Shown in pieces: positions 1 through 9,055 of a DNA stretch of 64,000 nt. The notes under the pieces are model-generated. The model made no database searches. It saw only the letters and a list, made by a program, of their open reading frames with translations, and had not been told where the DNA came from. The translations under genes and the position numbers were made by a program. The DNA comes from Lycorma delicatula (Eukaryota > Arthropoda > Insecta > Hemiptera > Fulgoridae), in contig NC_134456.1 of NCBI RefSeq assembly GCF_047948215.1, positions 16,648,230-16,712,229 of the forward strand, given 5' to 3'. Within the stretch, counting starts at the first letter, position 1. Each line of letters opens with the position of its first letter.

Positions 1-298
1 CACCAGCTAAAATATTAATCTGGTAAGTTATCATTTATTTAACAAAGTCACTAAATTATCTCTTACACGTAGTCGGTTACGGTTTGCATTCTGTTGCAAG
101 AGTTTTTTGTTAGTATTACATTAAAGATTTCTAATCTGAGGAGAACTTTTTATATATTAACCACTGTGTACGTGAAAACATAACTGATTTTTATTGAAGT
201 ATATCAAGAAAAAAAAATTAATTATCTTTTCCTTCTTCTTGTTATGAATGTTTAAGTTGCATTTTTAAAATGAAGTTAGGGAAAAAAGTATAGGTTTT

Positions 299-322
299 GC
301 AGAAAACTTGTGCAGAAAACTT
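299..322 (+). repeat. Tandem 11-mer GCAGAAAACTT within the unit (U1 copy)
   Basis: GCAGAAAACTT occurs twice, 13 bp apart (299-309 and 312-322). In class I and type X units the spacer reads TGTG; in types A, A', B, C and D a G to C change gives CTTCTGCAGAA, which holds the perfect palindrome TTCTGCAGAA. The motif recurs in every unit at the same offset, and twice in U2 and U7. Confidence 0.85.
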
Positions 323-459
323 TATACAGTCCCCTATACAAGGGATTCATTCATCATGGTATTCTGAATTTGATATTAACAGTGTGAAAATAAATCATTT
401 TTTAATTTTTGTTTGTAAAATGTGATTTAAAAAAAATATTATTCACTTCATTGACCGGC

Positions 460-473
460 CATTGAAATCAATG
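460..473. repeat. Short inverted repeat CATTGAAATCAATG (U1 copy)
   Basis: Two 6-bp arms, CATTGA and TCAATG, flank AA. It directly follows GACCGGC and a further CATTGA copy. It is present in all units I checked, and I infer no function. Similar small inverted repeats are expected by chance in AT-rich DNA. Confidence 0.5.
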
Positions 474-617
474 TCTGTGTTTTATGGTCAGGATAACACC
501 TACTTCTACAATTTGTCCATGCAATAAAATTTCATTCCTGTTGTTGATCGTTTGATACTGTAAAATAATTAATGATCAAAGCACACTGTCTTGTTATTCA
601 TTCAAAAAAGTCAAAAG

Positions 618-834
618 CAGTGGTTTCTAAACGTTTCGGACTCGCGTCGCCGTTTTTAATTACATTTTCCAATGTGCCATTCGCAACGAAAATCTATGAC
701 TGCCCGTAAGTAAGAGATTAAAATAAATACAATCTATTATGGGTTCATTGCAAAAATTAATAACTATAAAAATCTTTTAAAATTTTATTATGAAACTTTA
801 ACAATATTTCGCGACAAGCCAGTGAAGAAGCATC
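618..834 (+). mobile_element. Possible remnant of a hAT-type non-autonomous transposon (U1 copy)
   Basis: The segment begins CAGTGGTTTCTAAACG and continues into a CG-rich stretch (CTCGCGTCGCC). That strongly recalls the CAGTGGTTCTCAAAC-type terminal inverted repeats of hAT superfamily elements and their MITEs. About 200 bp downstream, TTTCGCGACAAGCC followed by GAAGAAGCATCT loosely resembles the degraded opposite end. No transposase fragment and no matching 8-bp target duplication are visible, so the 3' limit is a guess. The segment lies at the same offset in every unit and twice in U2 and U7. The family assignment rests on remembered terminal consensus, not on a search. Confidence 0.45.
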
Positions 835-1155
835 TCGTATCATTTGTTGCAGGTACGACAACGATTAGATAAGTAGGTTTAGAGTGAACAGCATTAATAT
901 GACAACAACGAAATTGATAATGAAAATTGAAGGGAGGATGGTATTACATTGCAACAGGGTCTCCATTTTTAGTAAGATTAGTTTCTGCTTCAGGTAATTA
1001 TGTATTCTTTATTGGATGCATGTGCATAGTGGAGTAATTTAGCGTGTTAGAACATTGGAAAAAATCGCATTTCCCAGGTAATCATCTCAGTAGTTTGTAA
1101 ATTTTCTTCATGTTAACTGGGTCATTAAGTATTATAAGTTAGAGATATGTTCAGT

Positions 1156-1447
1156 CGCGTTCCCATTCCATACCTCATCATCCCGCTGCCCCTAAAACGG
1201 TTGTAATAGTTTTTTAATTATGTTTATTACTGTATCATTATGCATTTTCCTTTGGAATTGGTTATGCTAATTCGCGTTCACGTCCCGAAATACCCGCCCC
1301 AAAAGTAAGTCTCTGCGTATGTTGTAAATGTTTTTAATTATGTTTTTGCATGTTGGGTTTATTACAGGTGTATTTTGTGTTTTAGGTTTTGACTTGTATT
1401 TTTTTAAGTCCCGTTCACGTTCCATACACTAATTCCCCTTAAGCCCC
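1156..1447 (+). repeat. Three degenerate GC-rich subrepeats, 117 and 137 bp apart (U1 copy)
   Basis: Islands at 1156-1192, 1273-1300 and 1410-1447 share the pattern CGCGTTCACGTTCCATAC followed by a C-run ending in GCCCC. Copies 1 and 2 are also each followed by a GTAAT/GTAAATG stretch and TTTTTAATTATGTTT. This is an old, diverged internal tandem repeat of about 120-135 bp. In type X, C and D units the third island reads CGCGTTCACG, closer to the inferred consensus than the class I CCCGTTCACG. Confidence 0.75.
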
Positions 1448-1590
1448 TCAGTGGATTTTAAATGTATTTTATGTTATGTGTTGTATGTTTTTTGTAGTGT
1501 TTTTGTGTTTCATTAGAATTATTTTTGTTTAGTATGTTCGTCATTGTGTTAAGTAGTGTTATATGTGTTTAGTATTTTTACAAGTGCATT
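1448..1590 (+). repeat. T/G-rich, strand-asymmetric stretch with degenerate GTGTTTAGTA repeats (U1 copy)
   Basis: The plus strand is almost wholly T and G with few C. Related motifs occur at 1527-1536 (GTTTAGTATG), 1546-1558 (GTGTTAAGTAGTG) and 1565-1574 (GTGTTTAGTA), suggesting a decayed ~20-bp tandem repeat. The partial duplication in U2 and U7 breaks at the start of this stretch (unit position 1485). Confidence 0.55.
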
Positions 1591-1803
1591 ATGTTATTTA
1601 AGTTAAAATTAGTTATGTTTATCGCCCGCGCGTTTCCTAAACGAAACATCAAATCTCCCTATTTTGAACTCCGATATAATTTTAAAAAGTTTTTGTTACT
1701 TATATTTAAAATTAAAGTGAATGCTCGTAAGCCAGGTAAAGGTATAGGTAATTTTCCTATGTTTTTTAAATTTTATTATGCAATATATTTTACATACATG
1801 TAA
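1591..1803 (+). other. 70-codon open frame within the satellite unit (not supported as a gene)
   Basis: An ATG-started frame rich in Phe, Lys, Leu and Ile recurs with identical translation at 1591, 5419, 8032, 10646, 13259, 15873, 19701, 22314, 24928, 27541, 30154, 35396, 38019, 43262, 45885, 53741 and 56364. Conservation of the peptide says nothing by itself, because the surrounding non-coding DNA is equally conserved. The only changes seen are one silent base (15941) and the disrupted or extended versions in types X, C and D. I recognise no family or domain, and the N-terminal part is basic and hydrophobic. The context (AT-rich, T-run-rich, no recognisable promoter) favours a chance frame. 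Confidence 0.15.
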
Positions 1804-2378
1804 CTGTGTTTTTACGAATTGATTTGATATTTTTAATAATGTTGTTTCAGATTGTTAAACTATTCAGGGATAAACTATGGTGTGATGAAGAGAAGAAATG
1901 AATAATTTGATTCCAGAAGACTTAATATATTATTAGTTTGTTAATTACTTTACTATTTTTATACTAATATTATTTTATTTTGTTTCATGGTTTTTTCAGG
2001 CACAATAATATTTGTATATTTAAAAATTAATGTTGGAACAAGAAAACTAAAATAATACTTAGAAAATTTCCATGTGATGATGAATGTATAAAAAAAAAGA
2101 TGAAAAATGTAATTTCAACAAGGTCAAGTGAAGATGATCAGTTTAACAATAACAGTATCAACATCTAAATGACATAAGTGAGCAAAATTTTCAATTTATT
2201 AGTTTTTAAAAAAAGAATATAAAACCTTATGATCAGATTTCTTTATGTAAAAAATTGAAGGATTTTTTTTTGTTTAAGACAGTATTAATTTTGACAACAT
2301 TACATCATTTCATGTAACGGTGCATTAAAGGTTTTAATAAAAACGATCGATTATAGTTATTTATCCTTAAATATTAAT

Positions 2379-2390
2379 AAGAAGCTTCTT
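2379..2390. repeat. 12-bp palindrome AAGAAGCTTCTT (U1 copy)
   Basis: A perfect palindrome containing a HindIII site, present once per unit, including U2 and U7. HindIII digestion should therefore release unit-length fragments if no other site occurs. It sits in the AT-rich 3' part of the unit, downstream of the GATCGAT motif near 2345. Confidence 0.8.
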
Positions 2391-2439
2391 GTAAACTTTT
2401 ACTACATTGAACATTTTATTTTTCTAAAGTTGAATCAAT

Positions 2440-2490
2440 GGTATTAATTTTATATTTAATTTTTAATAATTATTTGTATATGATTTGGTT
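2440..2490. other. Very AT-rich island in the unit 3' part (U1 copy)
   Basis: About fifty bases with almost no G or C, built of TTAAT and TATTT steps, just upstream of the exon-like segment. No specific site is recognised. It is listed because such islands are often easily unwound or nucleosome-poor, which is inference only. Confidence 0.4.
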
Positions 2491-2538
2491 CGTGTTACTA
2501 TATTTCTAATAGTAAATCTTTTGTTGTGTTCTCTGTAG

Positions 2539-2635
2539 ACACATTATGTTTATCAAGCAACATATCTAACCTCAATTGTTGTAACCACTGGACCATTTGT
2601 GTGAGCTTCGATCCACCAGCTAAAATATTAATCTG
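2539..2635 (+). other. Exon-like segment with branch point, acceptor and donor motifs (U1/U2 copy)
   Basis: A 97-bp stretch is preceded by a branch-like CTAAT (2506-2510), a T-rich tract and TTCTCTGTAG (acceptor AG at 2537-2538). It is followed by CTG then GTAAGT (donor at 2636). One frame is open throughout, reading TLCLSSNISNLNCC, then NHWTICVSFDPPAKILIW. Codon use and spacing look like an internal exon, but I recognise no protein. It recurs once per unit. In units entering type A the donor is GTATGT, and the frame then runs on for 66 codons from a GTG (33708-33908, 41574-41774). It could be a captured gene exon or a coincidence in AT-rich DNA. Confidence 0.35.
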
Positions 2636-5600
2636 GTAAGTTATCATTTATTTAACAAAGTCACTAAATTATCTCTTACACGTAGTCGGTTACGGTTTGC
2701 ATTCTGTTGCAAGAGTTTTTTGTTAGTATTACATTAAAGATTTCTAATCTGAGGAGAACTTTTTATATATTAACCACTGTGTACGTGAAAACATAACTGA
2801 TTTTTATTGAAGTATATCAAGAAAAAAAAATTAATTATCTTTTCCTTCTTCTTGTTATGAATGTTTAAGTTGCATTTTTAAAATGAAGTTAGGGAAAAAA
2901 GTATAGGTTTTGCAGAAAACTTGTGCAGAAAACTTTATACAGTCCCCTATACAAGGGATTCATTCATCATGGTATTCTGAATTTGATATTAACAGTGTGA
3001 AAATAAATCATTTTTTAATTTTTGTTTGTAAAATGTGATTTAAAAAAAATATTATTCACTTCATTGACCGGCCATTGAAATCAATGTCTGTGTTTTATGG
3101 TCAGGATAACACCTACTTCTACAATTTGTCCATGCAATAAAATTTCATTCCTGTTGTTGATCGTTTGATACTGTAAAATAATTAATGATCAAAGCACACT
3201 GTCTTGTTATTCATTCAAAAAAGTCAAAAGCAGTGGTTTCTAAACGTTTCGGACTCGCGTCGCCGTTTTTAATTACATTTTCCAATGTGCCATTCGCAAC
3301 GAAAATCTATGACTGCCCGTAAGTAAGAGATTAAAATAAATACAATCTATTATGGGTTCATTGCAAAAATTAATAACTATAAAAATCTTTTAAAATTTTA
3401 TTATGAAACTTTAACAATATTTCGCGACAAGCCAGTGAAGAAGCATCTCGTATCATTTGTTGCAGGTACGACAACGATTAGATAAGTAGGTTTAGAGTGA
3501 ACAGCATTAATATGACAACAACGAAATTGATAATGAAAATTGAAGGGAGGATGGTATTACATTGCAACAGGGTCTCCATTTTTAGTAAGATTAGTTTCTG
3601 CTTCAGGTAATTATGTATTCTTTATTGGATGCATGTGCATAGTGGAGTAATTTAGCGTGTTAGAACATTGGAAAAAATCGCATTTCCCAGGTAATCATCT
3701 CAGTAGTTTGTAAATTTTCTTCATGTTAACTGGGTCATTAAGTATTATAAGTTAGAGATATGTTCAGTCGCGTTCCCATTCCATACCTCATCATCCCGCT
3801 GCCCCTAAAACGGTTGTAATAGTTTTTTAATTATGTTTATTACTGTATCATTATGCATTTTCCTTTGGAATTGGTTATGCTAATTCGCGTTCACGTCCCG
3901 AAATACCCGCCCCAAAAGTAAGTCTCTGCGTATGTTGTAAATGTTTTTAATTATGTTTTTGCATGTTGGGTTTATTACAGGTGTATTTTGAGTTTTAGGT
4001 TTTGACTTGTATTTTTTTAAGTCCCGTTCACGTTCCATACACTAATTCCCCTTAAGCCCCGCAGTGGATTTTAAATGTATTTTATGTTATGTGTTGTAAA
4101 AAGTTTATTAAAAAATTATAGGTTTTGCAGAAAACTTGTGCAGAAAACTTTATACAGTCCCCTATACAAGGGATTCATTCATCATGGTATTCTGAATTTG
4201 ATATTAACAGTGTGAAAATAAATCATTTTTTAATTTTTGTTTGTAAAATGTGATTTAAAAAAAATATTATTCACTTCATTGACCGGCCATTGAAATCAAT
4301 GTCTGTGTTTTATGGTCAGGATAACACCTACTTCTACAATTTGTCCATGCAATAAAATTTCATTCCTGTTGTTGATCGTTTGATACTGTAAAATAATTAA
4401 TGATCAAAGCACACTGTCTTGTTATTCATTCAAAAAAGTCAAAAGCAGTGGTTTCTAAACGTTTCGGACTCGCGTCGCCGTTTTTAATTACATTTTCCAA
4501 TGTGCCATTCGCAACGAAAATCTATGACTGCCCGTAAGTAAGAGATTAAAATAAATACAATCTATTATGGGTTCATTGCAAAAATTAATAACTATAAAAA
4601 TCTTTTAAAATTTTATTATGAAACTTTAACAATATTTCGCGACAAGCCAGTGAAGAAGCATCTCGTATCATTTGTTGCAGGTACGACAACGATTAGATAA
4701 GTAGGTTTAGAGTGAACAGCATTAATATGACAACAACGAAATTGATAATGAAAATTGAAGGGAGGATGGTATTACATTGCAACAGGGTCTCCATTTTTAG
4801 TAAGATTAGTTTCTGCTTCAGGTAATTATGTATTCTTTATTGGATGCATGTGCATAGTGGAGTAATTTAGCGTGTTAGAACATTGGAAAAAATCGCATTT
4901 CCCAGGTAATCATCTCAGTAGTTTGTAAATTTTCTTCATGTTAACTGGGTCATTAAGTATTATAAGTTAGAGATATGTTCAGTCGCGTTCCCATTCCATA
5001 CCTCATCATCCCGCTGCCCCTAAAACGGTTGTAATAGTTTTTTAATTATGTTTATTACTGTATCATTATGCATTTTCCTTTGGAATTGGTTATGCTAATT
5101 CGCGTTCACGTCCCGAAATACCCGCCCCAAAAGTAAGTCTCTGCGTATGTTGTAAATGTTTTTAATTATGTTTTTGCATGTTGGGTTTATTACAGGTGTA
5201 TTTTGTGTTTTAGGTTTTGACTTGTATTTTTTTAAGTCCCGTTCACGTTCCATACACTAATTCCCCTTAAGCCCCTCAGTGGATTTTAAATGTATTTTAT
5301 GTTATGTGTTGTATGTTTTTTGTAGTGTTTTTGTGTTTCATTAGAATTATTTTTGTTTAGTATGTTCGTCATTGTGTTAAGTAGTGTTATATGTGTTTAG
5401 TATTTTTACAAGTGCATTATGTTATTTAAGTTAAAATTAGTTATGTTTATCGCCCGCGCGTTTCCTAAACGAAACATCAAATCTCCCTATTTTGAACTCC
5501 GATATAATTTTAAAAAGTTTTTGTTACTTATATTTAAAATTAAAGTGAATGCTCGTAAGCCAGGTAAAGGTATAGGTAATTTTCCTATGTTTTTTAAATT

Positions 5601-6441
5601 TTATTATGCAATATATTTTACATACATGTAACTGTGTTTTTACGAATTGATTTGATATTTTTAATAATGTTGTTTCAGATTGTTAAACTATTCAGGGATA
5701 AACTATGGTGTGATGAAGAGAAGAAATGAATAATTTGATTCCAGAAGACTTAATATATTATTAGTTTGTTAATTACTTTACTATTTTTATACTAATATTA
5801 TTTTATTTTGTTTCATGGTTTTTTCAGGCACAATAATATTTGTATATTTAAAAATTAATGTTGGAACAAGAAAACTAAAATAATACTTAGAAAATTTCCA
5901 TGTGATGATGAATGTATAAAAAAAAAGATGAAAAATGTAATTTCAACAAGGTCAAGTGAAGATGATCAGTTTAACAATAACAGTATCAACATCTAAATGA
6001 CATAAGTGAGCAAAATTTTCAATTTATTAGTTTTTAAAAAAAGAATATAAAACCTTATGATCAGATTTCTTTATGTAAAAAATTGAAGGATTTTTTTTTG
6101 TTTAAGACAGTATTAATTTTGACAACATTACATCATTTCATGTAACGGTGCATTAAAGGTTTTAATAAAAACGATCGATTATAGTTATTTATCCTTAAAT
6201 ATTAATAAGAAGCTTCTTGTAAACTTTTACTACATTGAACATTTTATTTTTCTAAAGTTGAATCAATGGTATTAATTTTATATTTAATTTTTAATAATTA
6301 TTTGTATATGATTTGGTTCGTGTTACTATATTTCTAATAGTAAATCTTTTGTTGTGTTCTCTGTAGACACATTATGTTTATCAAGCAACATATCTAACCT
6401 CAATTGTTGTAACCACTGGACCATTTGTGTGAGCTTCGATC
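2614..6441 (+). repeat. Unit U2 (class I, 3828 bp) with internal partial duplication
   Basis: The first part, 2614-4098, matches unit positions 1-1485. After a 19-bp junction (4099-4117) the sequence restarts at unit position 290 and runs to the unit end (4118-6441). Unit positions 290-1485 are therefore present twice. The first partial copy stops before the 70-codon frame; the second has it at 5419. Two substitutions, at 3991 and 4061, lie in the first part within about 110 bp of the junction. Confidence 0.95.
4099..4117 (+). repeat. Junction of the partial duplication in U2
   Basis: Nineteen bases join unit position 1485 to unit position 290. Aligned backward from the shared TATAGGTTTTGCAG, they resemble the unit's own sequence just before position 290 (AAGTT...AAAAAA pattern kept, with several mismatches). 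This suggests a junction at short diverged homology rather than a random filler. The same junction occurs at 18381-18399. Confidence 0.8.
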
Positions 6442-9055
6442 CACCAGCTAAAATATTAATCTGGTAAGTTATCATTTATTTAACAAAGTCACTAAATTAT
6501 CTCTTACACGTAGTCGGTTACGGTTTGCATTCTGTTGCAAGAGTTTTTTGTTAGTATTACATTAAAGATTTCTAATCTGAGGAGAACTTTTTATATATTA
6601 ACCACTGTGTACGTGAAAACATAACTGATTTTTATTGAAGTATATCAAGAAAAAAAAATTAATTATCTTTTCCTTCTTCTTGTTATGAATGTTTAAGTTG
6701 CATTTTTAAAATGAAGTTAGGGAAAAAAGTATAGGTTTTGCAGAAAACTTGTGCAGAAAACTTTATACAGTCCCCTATACAAGGGATTCATTCATCATGG
6801 TATTCTGAATTTGATATTAACAGTGTGTAAATAAATCATTTTTTAATTTTTGTTTGTAAAATGTGATTTAAAAAAAATATTATTCACTTCATTGACCGGC
6901 CATTGAAATCAATGTCTGTGTTTTATGGTCAGGATAACACCTACTTCTACAATTTGTCCATGCAATAAAATTTCATTCCTGTTGTTGATCGTTTGATACT
7001 GTAAAATAATTAATGATCAAAGCACACTGTCTTGTTATTCATTCAAAAAAGTCAAAAGCAGTGGTTTCTAAACGTTTCGGACTCGCGTCGCCGTTTTTAA
7101 TTACATTTTCCAATGTGCCATTCGCAACGAAAATCTATGACTGCCCGTAAGTAAGAGATTAAAATAAATACAATCTATTATGGGTTCATTGCAAAAATTA
7201 ATAACTATAAAAATCTTTTAAAATTTTATTATGAAACTTTAACAATATTTCGCGACAAGCCAGTGAAGAAGCATCTCGTATCATTTGTTGCAGGTACGAC
7301 AACGATTAGATAAGTAGGTTTAGAGTGAACAGCATTAATATGACAACAACGAAATTGATAATGAAAATTGAAGGGAGGATGGTATTACATTGCAACAGGG
7401 TCTCCATTTTTAGTAAGATTAGTTTCTGCTTCAGGTAATTATGTATTCTTTATTGGATGCATGTGCATAGTGGAGTAATTTAGCGTGTTAGAACATTGGA
7501 AAAAATCGCATTTCCCAGGTAATCATCTCAGTAGTTTGTAAATTTTCTTCATGTTAACTGGGTCATTAAGTATTATAAGTTAGAGATATGTTCAGTCGCG
7601 TTCCCATTCCATACCTCATCATCCCGCTGCCCCTAAAACGGTTGTAATAGTTTTTTAATTATGTTTATTACTGTATCATTATGCATTTTCCTTTGGAATT
7701 GGTTATGCTAATTCGCGTTCACGTCCCGAAATACCCGCCCCAAAAGTAAGTCTCTGCGTATGTTGTAAATGTTTTTAATTATGTTTTTGCATGTTGGGTT
7801 TATTACAGGTGTATTTTGTGTTTTAGGTTTTGACTTGTATTTTTTTAAGTCCCGTTCACGTTCCATACACTAATTCCCCTTAAGCCCCTCAGTGGATTTT
7901 AAATGTATTTTATGTTATGTGTTGTATGTTTTTTGTAGTGTTTTTGTGTTTCATTAGAATTATTTTTGTTTAGTATGTTCGTCATTGTGTTAAGTAGTGT
8001 TATATGTGTTTAGTATTTTTACAAGTGCATTATGTTATTTAAGTTAAAATTAGTTATGTTTATCGCCCGCGCGTTTCCTAAACGAAACATCAAATCTCCC
8101 TATTTTGAACTCCGATATAATTTTAAAAAGTTTTTGTTACTTATATTTAAAATTAAAGTGAATGCTCGTAAGCCAGGTAAAGGTATAGGTAATTTTCCTA
8201 TGTTTTTTAAATTTTATTATGCAATATATTTTACATACATGTAACTGTGTTTTTACGAATTGATTTGATATTTTTAATAATGTTGTTTCAGATTGTTAAA
8301 CTATTCAGGGATAAACTATGGTGTGATGAAGAGAAGAAATGAATAATTTGATTCCAGAAGACTTAATATATTATTAGTTTGTTAATTACTTTACTATTTT
8401 TATACTAATATTATTTTATTTTGTTTCATGGTTTTTTCAGGCACAATAATATTTGTATATTTAAAAATTAATGTTGGAACAAGAAAACTAAAATAATACT
8501 TAGAAAATTTCCATGTGATGATGAATGTATAAAAAAAAAAGATGAAAAATGTAATTTCAACAAGGTCAAGTGAAGATGATCAGTTTAACAATAACAGTAT
8601 CAACATCTAAATGACATAAGTGAGCAAAATTTTCAATTTATTAGTTTTTAAAAAAAGAATATAAAACCTTATGATCAGATTTCTTTATGTAAAAAATTGA
8701 AGGATTTTTTTTTGTTTAAGACAGTATTAATTTTGACAACATTACATCATTTCATGTAACGGTGCATTAAAGGTTTTAATAAAAACGATCGATTATAGTT
8801 ATTTATCCTTAAATATTAATAAGAAGCTTCTTGTAAACTTTTACTACATTGAACATTTTATTTTTCTAAAGTTGAATCAATGGTATTAATTTTATATTTA
8901 ATTTTTAATAATTATTTGTATATGATTTGGTTCGTGTTACTATATTTCTAATAGTAAATCTTTTGTTGTGTTCACTGTAGACACATTATGTTTATCAAGC
9001 AACATATCTAACCTCAATTGTTGTAACCACTGGACCATTTGTGTGAGCTTCGATC
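6442..9055 (+). repeat. Unit U3 (class I, 2614 bp)
   Basis: Standard class I unit with ten A in the poly-A near 8531. Private variants shared only with U8 at +14282 bp are T at 6828 and, with U5 also, A at 8974, which alters the pyrimidine tract of the acceptor-like site. Confidence 0.96.

Larger units (their letters stand above)
1..2613 (+). repeat. Unit U1 (class I, 2613 bp), used as the reference
   Basis: Complete class I monomer. The class I marker is GAAGGGAGG near 927. The poly-A near 2090 has nine A, which sets the 2613-bp length; units with ten A are 2614 bp. Internal landmarks are listed as separate features with U1 coordinates. In other standard class I units they lie at the same offset from the unit start. 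Confidence 0.97.

Noticed and set aside
523..528. AATAAA as a polyadenylation signal
   Set aside because: One of several AATAAA occurrences per unit in AT-rich DNA, with no gene upstream to terminate.
706..852. Donor-like GTAAGTAAG (706) paired with acceptor-like TTGCAG (852)
   Set aside because: The flanks have no convincing open frame and the pair overlaps the hAT-like remnant. Such motifs are common in AT-rich sequence.
899..997. A 32-codon frame (MTTTKLIMKIEGR start) in each unit
   Set aside because: Too short, no support beyond an ATG and a stop. The D-type units alter its start (ATATAACA).
1305..1367. A 63-bp mini-intron-like GTAAGT...TTACAG segment
   Set aside because: No exon-like frame on either side. 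It lies within the subrepeat region, and C/D units change the acceptor to ACCGG. Probably chance.
1591..1803. The repeated 70-codon frames as a real multicopy protein-coding gene family
   Set aside because: The non-coding DNA around them is just as conserved. The frame is truncated in type C and shifted in type D units. No domain or promoter is recognisable.
2218..2224. TATAAAA as a core promoter
   Set aside because: No other promoter element or downstream gene is visible. The motif is expected often at this base composition.
2341..2354. GATCGAT palindromic region as a replication origin or binding site
   Set aside because: Only a short palindrome, perfect in one unit (T at 30907). Nothing links it to a function.
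1..2613. The unit as an intact transposon, LTR element or Helitron arranged in tandem
   Set aside because: No transposase, reverse transcriptase or helicase frame, no terminal repeats bounding the unit, and the phase of the unit is arbitrary.
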